A stretch of DNA of 64,000 nt from Neptuniibacter sp048548695 (GTDB lineage Bacteria > Pseudomonadota > Gammaproteobacteria > Pseudomonadales > Balneatricaceae), in NCBI RefSeq assembly GCF_048548695.1, contig NZ_JBLYIF010000013.1, one strand, 5' to 3'. The notes beneath the pieces are model-generated. The model did not search any database. It was not told the origin of the DNA and saw nothing but the letters and a program-made list of their open reading frames with translations. Numbering within the stretch: position 1 is the stretch's first letter; each line of letters opens with the position of its first letter. The position numbers and the translations under genes were made by a program. Of this stretch, positions 25,322-34,335 are shown in pieces.

Positions 25322-27745
25322 CTATACATCCAGGTTTGATACCTGCAGTGCATTGGCTTCGATGAAGTTACGCCGCGGCTCAACTTCATCACCCATCAAG
25401 GTGGTAAACAACTGATCAGCGGCGATAGCGTCTTCGATTGTTACCTGAAGCATACGGCGTGATTCCGGGTCCATAGTCGTTTCCCATAGCTGCTCAGGGT
25501 TCATCTCGCCCAACCCCTTGTAACGCTGAATGTAGTACCCGCGACGAGACAGGTCGAGCAACCAGCCGAGGCCCTCACCGAATGACTTGATCTCCTTGCG
25601 GCGTTCGCCCTTCTGCATATAAGCACCTTCTTCCAGCAAGCCAGAAAGCACTTGAGCCATTGAGTTCAGCAAATTGTATTCACGCGATGCAAAGAACTCT
25701 TGGTTTAGTGTGTAGTAGTGCGAAACGCCATGCTGAATCTGCTTAACCTTGACCACGAAGTGGCTGTGTTCTTTATCTTCCTCTACCAAAGCCTGGTAGC
25801 TAACAGCATTATCATTCAATTCAGCCAGGGCATCATCATATGCATCACACCATTCAGCCACCGCATCCTGATTTGACATCTGATCTGCTGGGAAAGCCTG
25901 CACCTTCAACAAAGACTTCAGCACATCTTCCGGATAGATGCGGGACATACGGTCAATGGTACGCAATACCGCGCGATACTGGTTAATCAGCGACTCAAGC
26001 TCCGCTCCACCAATACCTGGCGCCGCTTCATTCACATGCAACGCTGTATTTTCCAACGCACCCTGCAGCAGATACGCATCCAGTGCCTCATCATCCTTAA
26101 GATAACTTTCCTGTTTACCCTTTTTGATCTTGTACAACGGCGGCTGGGCAATATAGATATGGCCACGTTCGATCAATTCTGGCATCTGCCGGAAAAAGAA
26201 GGTGAGCAACAAGGTCCGTATATGCGAGCCATCCACATCAGCATCCGTCATGATAATGATGTAGTGGTAACGCAATTTATCAGGATTGTACTCTTCACGA
26301 CCAATACCGCAGCCAAGCGCGGTAATCAGCGTGCCGACTTCGGCTGAGCTCAGCATTTTGTCAAAGCGTGCTTTTTCGACGTTAAGGATCTTACCTTTCA
26401 ACGGTAGAATAGCCTGGGTTTTACGAGCGCGCGCCTGCTTAGCAGACCCTCCCGCAGAATCACCCTCCACCAGATACAGTTCAGAGAGAGAAGGATCTTT
26501 TTCCTGGCAATCCGCCAACTTACCGGGCAGGCCCGCTATATCCAATGCACCTTTACGCCGAGTCATCTCCCGGGCTTTACGCGCTGCTTCCCTGGCACGA
26601 GCCGCATCAATCATCTTGGATACAACTGATTTGGCCTCCTGCGGATTCTCTTGCAGGTAGTCGGACAGCAGCTCTCCCATGATCTGCTCAACTGCAGACT
26701 TAACCTCGGAAGAAACCAGCTTATCCTTGGTCTGGGATGAGAATTTAGGATCCGGTACTTTTACCGAAACTATCGCCGTCAAGCCTTCCCGGCTGTCATC
26801 GCCCGTGGTATTAATCTTGCCACCTTTATTCAGGCCTTCAGATTCGATGTAGTTATTCAGCGACCGGGTGAGGGCAGCGCGGAAGCCTGACAGGTGAGTA
26901 CCGCCATCGCGCTGCGGAATATTATTGGTAAAGCAGTGAATGCTCTCTTGGTAACTGTCATTCCATTGCATCGCCACCTCAACAACGACACCATTCTCAT
27001 GCTCTGATGTGAAGTGGAACATCTTATTGATGGTGGACTTGTTGGTATTCAGGTATTCGACAAACGCAGCCAGTCCACCTTCATATTCATACACATCTTC
27101 ACGACCACTGCGCTCATCCTTCAACACTATGCGTACGCCGGAGTTGAGGAACGACAATTCGCGCAGCCGCTTAGCCAGTGTGTCGTAGTGGAAAGTGATA
27201 TCGGTAAAGGTATCAGTCGATGGCCAAAACCGAACCATCGTACCGCTGCTTTCAGTTTCGCCAACGATACCCAGAGGCGCTTGAGGTTCACCATGACGGT
27301 AGAGCTGCTCGTGCACCTGCCCATTACGGCGAATACTCAGTTTCAGCTCACTGGAGAGGGCGTTAACCACAGACACACCAACGCCATGCAGACCGCCGGA
27401 AACCTTGTAAGAGTTATCATCAAACTTACCGCCAGCATGCAGAACCGTCATGATAACTTCAGCGGCAGAAACACCTTCTTCTTCATGCAGCTCAGTGGGA
27501 ATACCACGACCGTTATCGGAGACGGTGACACTGTCATCGAGATGGATGGTGACATTGATTTCGCTACAATGTCCGGCCAGTGCTTCATCTATGGAGTTAT
27601 CGACGACCTCAAACACCATATGGTGCAGACCGGTGCCATCATCCGTATCACCGATATACATGCCAGGGCGTTTTCTAACGGCATCCAGGCCTTTAAGCAC
27701 CTTGATACTGGAAGAATCGTAATTCTGATTATCGTCGCCGCTCAT
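25322..27745 (-). CDS. gyrB: DNA gyrase subunit B
   Basis: ATPase subunit of gyrase, which introduces negative supercoils. The 807 residues are full length. GHKL motifs: EVVDNSIDEALAGH, DNGRGIP and GGLHGVGVSVVNAL. The TOPRIM domain has LVEGDSAGGSAKQAR and the metal-binding IIIMTDADVDGSHI. The C-terminus is QRYKGLGEMNPEQLWETTMDP to the end. It lies 28 bp behind recF in the conserved dnaA-dnaN-recF-gyrB order. The mobile island is inserted exactly behind its TAG stop. Confidence 0.98.
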   Translation of the reverse strand: MSGDDNQNYDSSSIKVLKGLDAVRKRPGMYIGDTDDGTGLHHMVFEVVDNSIDEALAGHCSEINVTIHLDDSVTVSDNGRGIPTELHEEEGVSAAEVIMTVLHAGGKFDDNSYKVSGGLHGVGVSVVNALSSELKLSIRRNGQVHEQLYRHGEPQAPLGIVGETESSGTMVRFWPSTDTFTDITFHYDTLAKRLRELSFLNSGVRIVLKDERSGREDVYEYEGGLAAFVEYLNTNKSTINKMFHFTSEHENGVVVEVAMQWNDSYQESIHCFTNNIPQRDGGTHLSGFRAALTRSLNNYIESEGLNKGGKINTTGDDSREGLTAIVSVKVPDPKFSSQTKDKLVSSEVKSAVEQIMGELLSDYLQENPQEAKSVVSKMIDAARAREAARKAREMTRRKGALDIAGLPGKLADCQEKDPSLSELYLVEGDSAGGSAKQARARKTQAILPLKGKILNVEKARFDKMLSSAEVGTLITALGCGIGREEYNPDKLRYHYIIIMTDADVDGSHIRTLLLTFFFRQMPELIERGHIYIAQPPLYKIKKGKQESYLKDDEALDAYLLQGALENTALHVNEAAPGIGGAELESLINQYRAVLRTIDRMSRIYPEDVLKSLLKVQAFPADQMSNQDAVAEWCDAYDDALAELNDNAVSYQALVEEDKEHSHFVVKVKQIQHGVSHYYTLNQEFFASREYNLLNSMAQVLSGLLEEGAYMQKGERRKEIKSFGEGLGWLLDLSRRGYYIQRYKGLGEMNPEQLWETTMDPESRRMLQVTIEDAIAADQLFTTLMGDEVEPRRNFIEANALQVSNLDV

Positions 27746-27773
27746 CCAAGTCTCCTAAACCTCTCATCCGGGT

Positions 27774-28865
27774 TTACGCGTCTGTTACCAACGCGCCAGC
27801 CGCAATATGAAAAGTGGCAATTGCAGTTTCAGGTCGCCAGTGCTCTGCCAGAGAGCTGTGGTCGACACATGTAATAAAACACTGGTTACCGGACTGCTCT
27901 AATAATGAACAGAACAGCCGGTTGTGTTGCTGATCCAGTTCTGACGGAAGATCATCTATCAGGTACACACAAGGGCGGTTATGCGTCTGTTGAAATAAAG
28001 CACCCTGTGCCAGCTTTAACGCACTTACCACCAGCTTTTTCTGACCCCGTGACAAGCGCTCTGAAGCACTATGTCCCTCGGCTTTAACCCTCAAGTCAGC
28101 CCGCTGTGGGCCACTGGTGGTATGCCCCATGGCCAGATCACGGTCAAAATTGGCAGCCAGTACATCATCCAGGCTGCGTTTGCTGTCCCATCCGCTACTG
28201 AAACCAAGGTCAATCTTGATGCCGGGTAGCAGATGTTCCAGTGCGTCATTAAACGCCGGGATCAACTGGGCCAGATAGCTACGCCTGAGTTCAGTTAAAG
28301 CGTTGGCAAAGCTGACAAATTCTGTATCCCAGACCTGCCTCATTCGAGGGTCAATCTTACCACATTTCAACAGGCTATTACGCTGTTTTAATACCCTTCT
28401 GAAGCCCCGCCATAGCTGAATAAAGCCACTATCGGCATGAAACACACCCCAATCGATAAATTGCCGTCTGTGTGCAGGTGAACCTTCCAATAATTGAAAG
28501 GTATCTGCATTGATAACCTGCAATGGCAGTAGCTCAGCGAGTGTCGAAAGATCAATATCCTGCCCGGCAAAGCGGATCCGTGGTTCGCCCTCAAGCTGGC
28601 GCTCAATGCCGAGCGGTTTGACCTCTCCCTGATTAAGCGGATCAAGCTCTGCGTAGACCACACAGTCCCGCTGTTCGGCCTGAATCAGGTGACGTGCCTG
28701 ATTGGTGCGAAAGGAGCGTGCCAGACCCAACAGGTGAATGGCTTCAAGCACACTGGTCTTACCGCTACCGTTTTCGCCATAGATCAGATTGATTCCGGGG
28801 CAGGGCGTCAGGGAAAGTGCCGAAAGGTTTCGGATCCGGTGAATGCGGAGTTTAGAAATGGCCAT
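27774..28865 (-). CDS. recF: DNA replication and repair protein RecF
   Basis: SMC-like ATPase that loads RecA at gapped DNA. The 363-residue protein has Walker A YGENGSGKTSVLEAIHLLG near residue 30, the ABC signature RLSRGQKKLVVSALKLAQG near 270, and Walker B YLIDDLPSELD. It is located between dnaN and gyrB on the same strand, as in most gammaproteobacteria. Confidence 0.97.
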   Translation of the reverse strand: MAISKLRIHRIRNLSALSLTPCPGINLIYGENGSGKTSVLEAIHLLGLARSFRTNQARHLIQAEQRDCVVYAELDPLNQGEVKPLGIERQLEGEPRIRFAGQDIDLSTLAELLPLQVINADTFQLLEGSPAHRRQFIDWGVFHADSGFIQLWRGFRRVLKQRNSLLKCGKIDPRMRQVWDTEFVSFANALTELRRSYLAQLIPAFNDALEHLLPGIKIDLGFSSGWDSKRSLDDVLAANFDRDLAMGHTTSGPQRADLRVKAEGHSASERLSRGQKKLVVSALKLAQGALFQQTHNRPCVYLIDDLPSELDQQHNRLFCSLLEQSGNQCFITCVDHSSLAEHWRPETAIATFHIAAGALVTDA

Positions 28866-28917
28866 GGTGGCAAGGATATGCAGGCCGACAGCGAATACCG
28901 TCGGCCTGCATCAAGAA

Positions 28918-30021
28918 TTACATGCGCATCGGCATTACGACATAGAGGCTACCCGCCTCATCAAAACCTTCGACCAGCGCACTGGAATTGGAATCAGCAA
29001 GTGTCAAACGCACCACATCGGAATTGAGGATCGACAAAACATCCAGCAGATAATTGACGTTAAAGCCAATTTCAAGGCTATCACCGGTATAATCCACCGC
29101 CAGAGTCTCTTCCGCTTCTTCCTGCTCAGGGTTATTTGCCATCACCTGCAGATAGCCATCTGACAGAGACAAACGCACGCCACGGTATTTTTCATTCGAC
29201 AGAATAGCAATACGGCTCAGCACCTGGCGCAGCTCAGTACGATCCGCGAGGATAATTTTGTTACCGCCCCGGGGAATAACCCGCTGGTAATCCGGAAATT
29301 TGCCATCCACCAACTTAGAGGTAAAGGTAAAGTCACCCACATGAGCACGGATATGATTGGCACCCACTACCAGACGCAACTCAGCTTCACCGTTTTGCAA
29401 CAGGCGGGCGAGCTCAAGGATACCCTTACGCGGTACAATAATCTGATGCTCAAGTCCTTCAGGACCCGATACCTCTGTCACACTGGTCGCCAAGCGATGA
29501 CCGTCAGTTGACACAGAGCGTAGCTGGTTATCACTGACTTCCAGTAACATACCGTTCAGGTAATACCGTACATCCTGCTGCGCCATGGAGAAGCCGGTTT
29601 TATCGATCAGTGTGCGCAACTGATGCTGCACCATCGCCAGCTCCATGGTTTCAGGGCTGTCTTCGACATTCGGAAATTCAGCAGCGGGCAGGGTAGAGAG
29701 AGAGAAATGACTGCGGCCAGCGGTGATTTTCATTTTCTGACCGGACAGAGACATCTCGATCCGGGCGGCTTCCGGTAAGGATTTACAGATATCCATCAGC
29801 TTGCGTGCCGGAACAGTAACCGAACCACTTTCGGCTGGTTCATCCAGTGTAACGCGACCCACCAATTCTACTTCCAGGTCGGTACCTGTCATAGAGAGCT
29901 GGTCATCTTCGGCAACCAGCAAGATATTGGAGAGCACAGGGAGCGTCTGACGACGTTCAACGACACCGGCCACCAACTGCAAGGGTTTAATCAAAGCTTC
30001 GCGTGAGATGACAAATTTCAT
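28918..30021 (-). CDS. dnaN: DNA polymerase III subunit beta (sliding clamp)
   Basis: Ring-shaped processivity clamp of the replicase. 367 residues is the standard length, and the family start MKFVISREALIKPLQLVAGVVERRQTLPVLSNIL and end VVMPMRM are both present. It lies 43 bp behind dnaA and is probably co-transcribed with it. In the short gap to recF an inverted repeat of the type GGCCGACAG...CTGTCGGCC... is visible around 28880-28910. Confidence 0.98.
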   Translation of the reverse strand: MKFVISREALIKPLQLVAGVVERRQTLPVLSNILLVAEDDQLSMTGTDLEVELVGRVTLDEPAESGSVTVPARKLMDICKSLPEAARIEMSLSGQKMKITAGRSHFSLSTLPAAEFPNVEDSPETMELAMVQHQLRTLIDKTGFSMAQQDVRYYLNGMLLEVSDNQLRSVSTDGHRLATSVTEVSGPEGLEHQIIVPRKGILELARLLQNGEAELRLVVGANHIRAHVGDFTFTSKLVDGKFPDYQRVIPRGGNKIILADRTELRQVLSRIAILSNEKYRGVRLSLSDGYLQVMANNPEQEEAEETLAVDYTGDSLEIGFNVNYLLDVLSILNSDVVRLTLADSNSSALVEGFDEAGSLYVVMPMRM

Positions 30022-30064
30022 CGGTTATCTACCTACCTTTTATACCGGATCTGTTCCCGTATGA

Positions 30065-31537
30065 TCACGCCGTCAGATGGCGCAGTAAATTCTGATAATC
30101 TTCTCTGATATCCACGTCAGTTTCACGCAATTCACGAATTTTGCGGCATGCGTGCAACACCGTAGTATGATCGCGGCCACCAAACGCATCGCCGATTTCC
30201 GGCAAACTGTGATTGGTCAGCTCCTTCGATAAGCTCATGGCCACCTGTCGCGGTCTGGCCACTGAGCGACTACGTCGCTTGGACAGTAGATCAGATACTT
30301 TAATCTTATAATAATCAGCTACAACCCGTTGAATATTATCAATACTAACCTGTTTATCCTGCAAAGCCAGCAGGTCCTTAAGGGATTCTTTAATAAAGTG
30401 GGTAGTAATCGGGTTTCCAGTGAAATGTGCGTTGGCAATTACCCGTTTTAAAGCCCCTTCAAGTTCGCGTACGTTACTGCGAATCTTCTGCGCCAAAAAG
30501 AAAGCCGCATCATCGGGCAGGCGCACACGAGCTTCTGCAGCTTTTTTCATTAAAATCGCTACTCGGGTTTCCAGTTCCGGCGGTTCAATGGCTACCGTCA
30601 GACCCCAGCCAAATCGGGATTTCAGTCGCTCTTCAACACCATTGATCTCTTTAGGGTAACGATCACTGGTCAGAATCATCTGCTGACCGCCTTCTAGCAA
30701 GGCATTAAAGGTGTGAAAAAACTCTTCCTGGGAGCGCTCTTTGCCAGCAAAGAATTGAATATCATCTATCAACAGAGCATCTACGGAACGGTAGTACCGC
30801 TTAAAGTCATTGATCGCATTGAGTTGCAATGCCTTAACCATGTCAGCCACAAAACGCTCTGAATGCAGGTAGACGATCTTCGCATTGGGGTTGTGCTTGA
30901 GCATTTCATTACCCACCGCATGCATAAGGTGGGTTTTACCTAGACCAACACCACCATAGATAAACAGCGGGTTATAAGATACACCAGGGTTATCTCCGAC
31001 CTGCCGGGCCGCCGCCAGGGCAAGCTGGTTGGATTTACCCTGTACAAAGCTATCAAAGGTAAAGGCATCATTCAGATTAGACTGAACGTGCTTCAAACCA
31101 CCTTCAACATCTACCGTACGCTCTGGTGCCGGTTGCCGCATTACCTGAGCATCATGCACCGGTGCGGGAGCAGGCTGATCAAAATCAGCACTGAAATTAT
31201 CTTCGGGTTCAGAGAAAGCTTCACGGCCTGTGACCGGTCGAACAACACGCGGTTTAACGGGGCGCGGGTGCTTAGGTAAGGCTTGACCCACCTTGGCTTC
31301 AACCTCAAGACTCACCTCTGTCGCGATATCACCACTGACATCACACACAATCTGGCGAATGTGCGACAGAAATTTATCGTTAACCCAATCACGTACAAAA
31401 CGATTTGGCGCAATCAGCACCAAGCCGCGCTCAGAAGCAGTTGCCACTTTAAGTGGGCGAATCCAAGTATTGTATTGCTGAGCAGAAAATTCCGACTTAA
31501 GACTTTGTAGGCATCGTGCCCATAGCTCGGATGACAT
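30065..31537 (-). CDS. dnaA: Chromosomal replication initiator DnaA
   Basis: AAA+ initiator that opens oriC. The 490-residue protein has an N-terminal domain (LWARCLQSLKSEFSAQQYNTWIRPL), a variable Pro-rich linker (about 90-150), Walker A YGGVGLGKTHLMHAVGN, Walker B ALLIDDIQFFAGKERSQEEFFHTFN, and domain IV with the DnaA-box signature GGRDHTTVLHACRKI near the end. First gene of the leftward dnaA-dnaN-recF-gyrB block, adjoining the origin. Confidence 0.98.
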   Translation of the reverse strand: MSSELWARCLQSLKSEFSAQQYNTWIRPLKVATASERGLVLIAPNRFVRDWVNDKFLSHIRQIVCDVSGDIATEVSLEVEAKVGQALPKHPRPVKPRVVRPVTGREAFSEPEDNFSADFDQPAPAPVHDAQVMRQPAPERTVDVEGGLKHVQSNLNDAFTFDSFVQGKSNQLALAAARQVGDNPGVSYNPLFIYGGVGLGKTHLMHAVGNEMLKHNPNAKIVYLHSERFVADMVKALQLNAINDFKRYYRSVDALLIDDIQFFAGKERSQEEFFHTFNALLEGGQQMILTSDRYPKEINGVEERLKSRFGWGLTVAIEPPELETRVAILMKKAAEARVRLPDDAAFFLAQKIRSNVRELEGALKRVIANAHFTGNPITTHFIKESLKDLLALQDKQVSIDNIQRVVADYYKIKVSDLLSKRRSRSVARPRQVAMSLSKELTNHSLPEIGDAFGGRDHTTVLHACRKIRELRETDVDIREDYQNLLRHLTA

Positions 31538-32052
31538 AATTAGGAAGCGTCCCGCTAAATACCCTGTTCATTATTCTTGATTTATAGGTTCCGCAAAAAT
31601 TCAGAACGTTGATAAATTCTATCTGTAAGCCGTTTAGTTATCCACAGTTATTTGCTGCTATTTATGCTTATTTAACGTAATAAGAAAAATTACAAAAGCG
31701 TGATGTGGCGTATCATTCAGACTTGCAATATACCTAATAAAAGCAAACAATCCACATATTACTCACCCTTTGTGCAACAAGTTATTCAACTATAATTGCA
31801 CAGCGCACTAGGATTTTTGATACTTATCCACAGACAACAGTGTTAACTCTAGTTTACACTGTTGCAGGCGCAATTTTCTGGGTTGCAACAACATAATATG
31901 GCTGACGAATTCAGCTTATTTAGAAGAATACTGCGAAAAAAACAAAAAAGTAGTTGAGCAGTACCAACAAATTCTCTAGAATTTCGCCTCTATTTTTCGC
32001 GTGGTGCTGACACCACATATTTCGATCACAACCGCGTTGGCAGGATTGACCG
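31538..32052. other. oriC: Candidate replication origin (oriC) between dnaA and rpmH
   Basis: A 515-bp AT-rich intergenic region holding two perfect DnaA boxes TTATCCACA at 31638-31646 and 31824-31832, with weaker relatives such as AATCCACA near 31750. AT-rich blocks for unwinding lie at 31560-31720 and 31890-31980. The position between divergent dnaA and rpmH is the origin site known in Pseudomonas. The rpmH promoter occupies its right edge. Confidence 0.7.
31954..31982 (+). promoter_or_regulatory. rpmH promoter (sigma-70)
   Basis: TTGAGC at 31954-31959 and TAGAAT at 31977-31982 are separated by 17 bp, about 70 bp before the rpmH start. Strong match to the sigma-70 consensus at the expected place. 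Confidence 0.65.
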
Positions 32053-32187
32053 ATGAAAAGAACATTTCAACCAAGCGTACTGAAGCGTAAGCGCACCCAC
32101 GGTTTCCGTGCCCGCATGGCTACTAAAGCTGGCCGTCAGGTAATTAACCGTCGTCGCGCTAAAGGCCGTAAGCGTCTAACTGCTTAA
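32053..32187 (+). CDS. rpmH: 50S ribosomal protein L34
   Basis: 44-residue, highly basic ribosomal protein: it starts MKRTFQPSVLKRKRTHGFRA and ends in GRKRLTA. It is the universally conserved neighbour of dnaA, on the opposite strand, and is followed 28 bp later by rnpA. The start ATG fits the family exactly. Confidence 0.98.
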   Translation: MKRTFQPSVLKRKRTHGFRARMATKAGRQVINRRRAKGRKRLTA

Positions 32188-32215
32188 TAATTGACGTATA
32201 GGTCTGGTTATTTGA

Positions 32216-32587
32216 ATGACCGAATTCAAATTTTCCCGTCATCTGAGACTACTCAATGGCGGGGACTTTCAGCATGTCTTTAATGATGTACAACTGAAAG
32301 TTCCGGACCAGCCCTTTCTGCTACTTGCCCGCCCCAATCCCCTCGGATATCCCCGTATCGGGTTTATCATTTCGAAAAAAAATGTCCGTCTGGCCGTGAA
32401 ACGTAATCGGGTTCGGCGTATCATGCGCGAATCTTTTCGTCTGGCTCAGCATCAGCTACCGGCTGTAGACATGATCATTCTTGCTCGCAAGGGAATTGGT
32501 GAGCTGGAAAACGAGCAATTGCAAAAGCTAATGCAGAAGTGCTGGTCAAGACTGAAACAAAAATCTAAAAAGTTGCAGCAAATCTGA
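32216..32587 (+). CDS. rnpA: Ribonuclease P protein component
   Basis: 123-residue basic protein subunit of RNase P, which matures tRNA 5' ends. The family signature IISKKNVRLAVKRNRVRRIMRESFRL is at residues about 50-75, with an FSRHLRLLNGGDFQHVF start. It lies between rpmH and yidC. No yidD gene fits in the 14-bp gap to yidC, unlike the usual rnpA-yidD-yidC order. Confidence 0.96.
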   Translation: MTEFKFSRHLRLLNGGDFQHVFNDVQLKVPDQPFLLLARPNPLGYPRIGFIISKKNVRLAVKRNRVRRIMRESFRLAQHQLPAVDMIILARKGIGELENEQLQKLMQKCWSRLKQKSKKLQQI

Positions 32588-32601
32588 ATGGTGCCTAGCC
32601 C

Positions 32602-34242
32602 ATGGATGTACAGCGAATAATCCTTATTGTCGCCCTGTCAATTGTCAGCTATATGCTGGTATTGCAGTGGAATGCCGACTACGGTGAAAAGCCCGCGCCT
32701 AAGGCAGCCGTTATCTCTCAATCAGCTTACAGCGACAGTAACGGCGAAACCGAACTGCCTCAAACTGACCCTGAGGCTCAGGCCGATCTGCCGACTACCG
32801 GTACCGCAATCACCAAAGCAAAATTGGTTTCTGTGAAAACCGATGTACTAAATCTGCTGATCGATACCAAAGGTGGCGACATCATTCAGGCCTCACTGCC
32901 GGCTTATAAAGCCGCACTGGGTTCCGACTTATCCTTTGTTTTGCTGGAACAAACGGCTGAACGCACCTATGTCTCTCAGAGTGGACTGGTCGGTACCAAT
33001 GGTCCTGATGCATCAACCGATGGCCGTCCTATCTATAGTAGCGAAGAAAGTGAGTACATACTTACAGGTGATTCGCTAACGGTTGACCTGAAATACACAG
33101 CTAACACCGGTGTTATTATCACCAAGCGCTTTACTTTCACTCCTGGCTCTTACGCAGTGAAACAAGAGTTCCTGGTAAACAACCAGTCAGAACAGCTGTT
33201 CAGTGCCAATCTGTTTGGTCAGATCAAGCGTGATCGCAGCAGTGATCCTGCTGAAACTACCTCTATGGGTATGCAATCTTATCTTGGCCCGGTGTTCTCA
33301 ACAGAAGAAACCCGTTACGAGAAATACAGCTTTGACGATATGGATGATGCTCAGTTTAAGCGTCGCAGTCAGGACGGTTGGGTCGCCATGTCACAGCATT
33401 ATTTCCTAACCGCCTGGGTACCAGCTCCAGGGGCTGAATATAACTATCAGACCCGTAAACTGAACGGTAACTACATTGCAGGCTTCCTATCGCCGGCATT
33501 CACAGTGCAGCCAGGTAATGAACAAACCGTCAGCGCCTCTTTTTATGTCGGTCCCAAGCTGCAGGAACAGATGGTTAAAACCCAGGAAGACCTGAAACTT
33601 ACCGTCGATTATGGCTGGTTGTGGTGGATAGCATCACCGCTGCACAGTTTATTGAAGTGGGTATATGATCTGGTAGGTAACTGGGGTCTGGCGATTATTG
33701 GTATCACCATTCTGGTTAAAGCTGCGCTGTTCCATTTAAATGCCAAAGCCTTCAAGTCTATGGCTAAGATGCGTAAGTTTGGCCCTGAGATGCAACGGCT
33801 GAAAGAACTGTACGGTGACGACCGGCAAAAAATGTCTCAGGAGATGATGAAACTCTATCAAAAAGAGAAAATTAATCCTCTGGGTGGCTGTCTGCCAATT
33901 TTGGCACAGATGCCAATTTTCATTGCTCTTTACTGGGTACTGCTGGAATCCGTTGAACTACGCCACGCCGAATTCCTCTACCTGGCTGATCTGTCAGTCA
34001 AAGATCCATACTTTATTCTGCCAATTCTAATGGGCATCAGTATGTTTATTCAGCAGATGCTGAACCCGACACCACCGGATCCGATGCAAGCCAAAATCAT
34101 GAAGATGCTACCGATTGTATTCACCTTCTTCTTCCTCTGGTTCCCGGCAGGTCTAACTCTGTACTGGGTGGTAAACAATATTGTGTCCATTGCCCAGCAG
34201 TATGTGATCAACAAACAAATCGAAAACAGCACAGAAAGTTAA
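32602..34242 (+). CDS. yidC: Membrane protein insertase YidC
   Basis: Inserts and folds inner-membrane proteins, including ATP synthase subunits. The 546-residue gram-negative type has an N-terminal anchor (IILIVALSIVSYMLVLQW), a large periplasmic beta-sandwich domain (about 60-340) and the conserved five-helix core (WGLAIIGITILVKAALFHLNAKAFKSMAKM, MGISMFIQQMLNP, FTFFFLWFPAGLTLYWVVNN). It is followed by a strong terminator before mnmE. Confidence 0.97.
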   Translation: MDVQRIILIVALSIVSYMLVLQWNADYGEKPAPKAAVISQSAYSDSNGETELPQTDPEAQADLPTTGTAITKAKLVSVKTDVLNLLIDTKGGDIIQASLPAYKAALGSDLSFVLLEQTAERTYVSQSGLVGTNGPDASTDGRPIYSSEESEYILTGDSLTVDLKYTANTGVIITKRFTFTPGSYAVKQEFLVNNQSEQLFSANLFGQIKRDRSSDPAETTSMGMQSYLGPVFSTEETRYEKYSFDDMDDAQFKRRSQDGWVAMSQHYFLTAWVPAPGAEYNYQTRKLNGNYIAGFLSPAFTVQPGNEQTVSASFYVGPKLQEQMVKTQEDLKLTVDYGWLWWIASPLHSLLKWVYDLVGNWGLAIIGITILVKAALFHLNAKAFKSMAKMRKFGPEMQRLKELYGDDRQKMSQEMMKLYQKEKINPLGGCLPILAQMPIFIALYWVLLESVELRHAEFLYLADLSVKDPYFILPILMGISMFIQQMLNPTPPDPMQAKIMKMLPIVFTFFFLWFPAGLTLYWVVNNIVSIAQQYVINKQIENSTES

Positions 34243-34261
34243 ATCAAACTGTAATCGACTT

Positions 34262-34293
34262 AAAAAAGGCCACTCTGTAGTGGCCTTTTTTTT
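34262..34293 (+). terminator. Rho-independent terminator after yidC
   Basis: The hairpin AAAAAAGGCCACT / AGTGGCCTTTTTTTT has a short CTGT loop, about 20 bp past the yidC stop. It ends the rpmH-rnpA-yidC unit. Confidence 0.9.
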
Positions 34294-34335
34294 GGTGTAA
34301 AATCCGCTCAACTATCCCTGCGCCGGAGCCTGATC

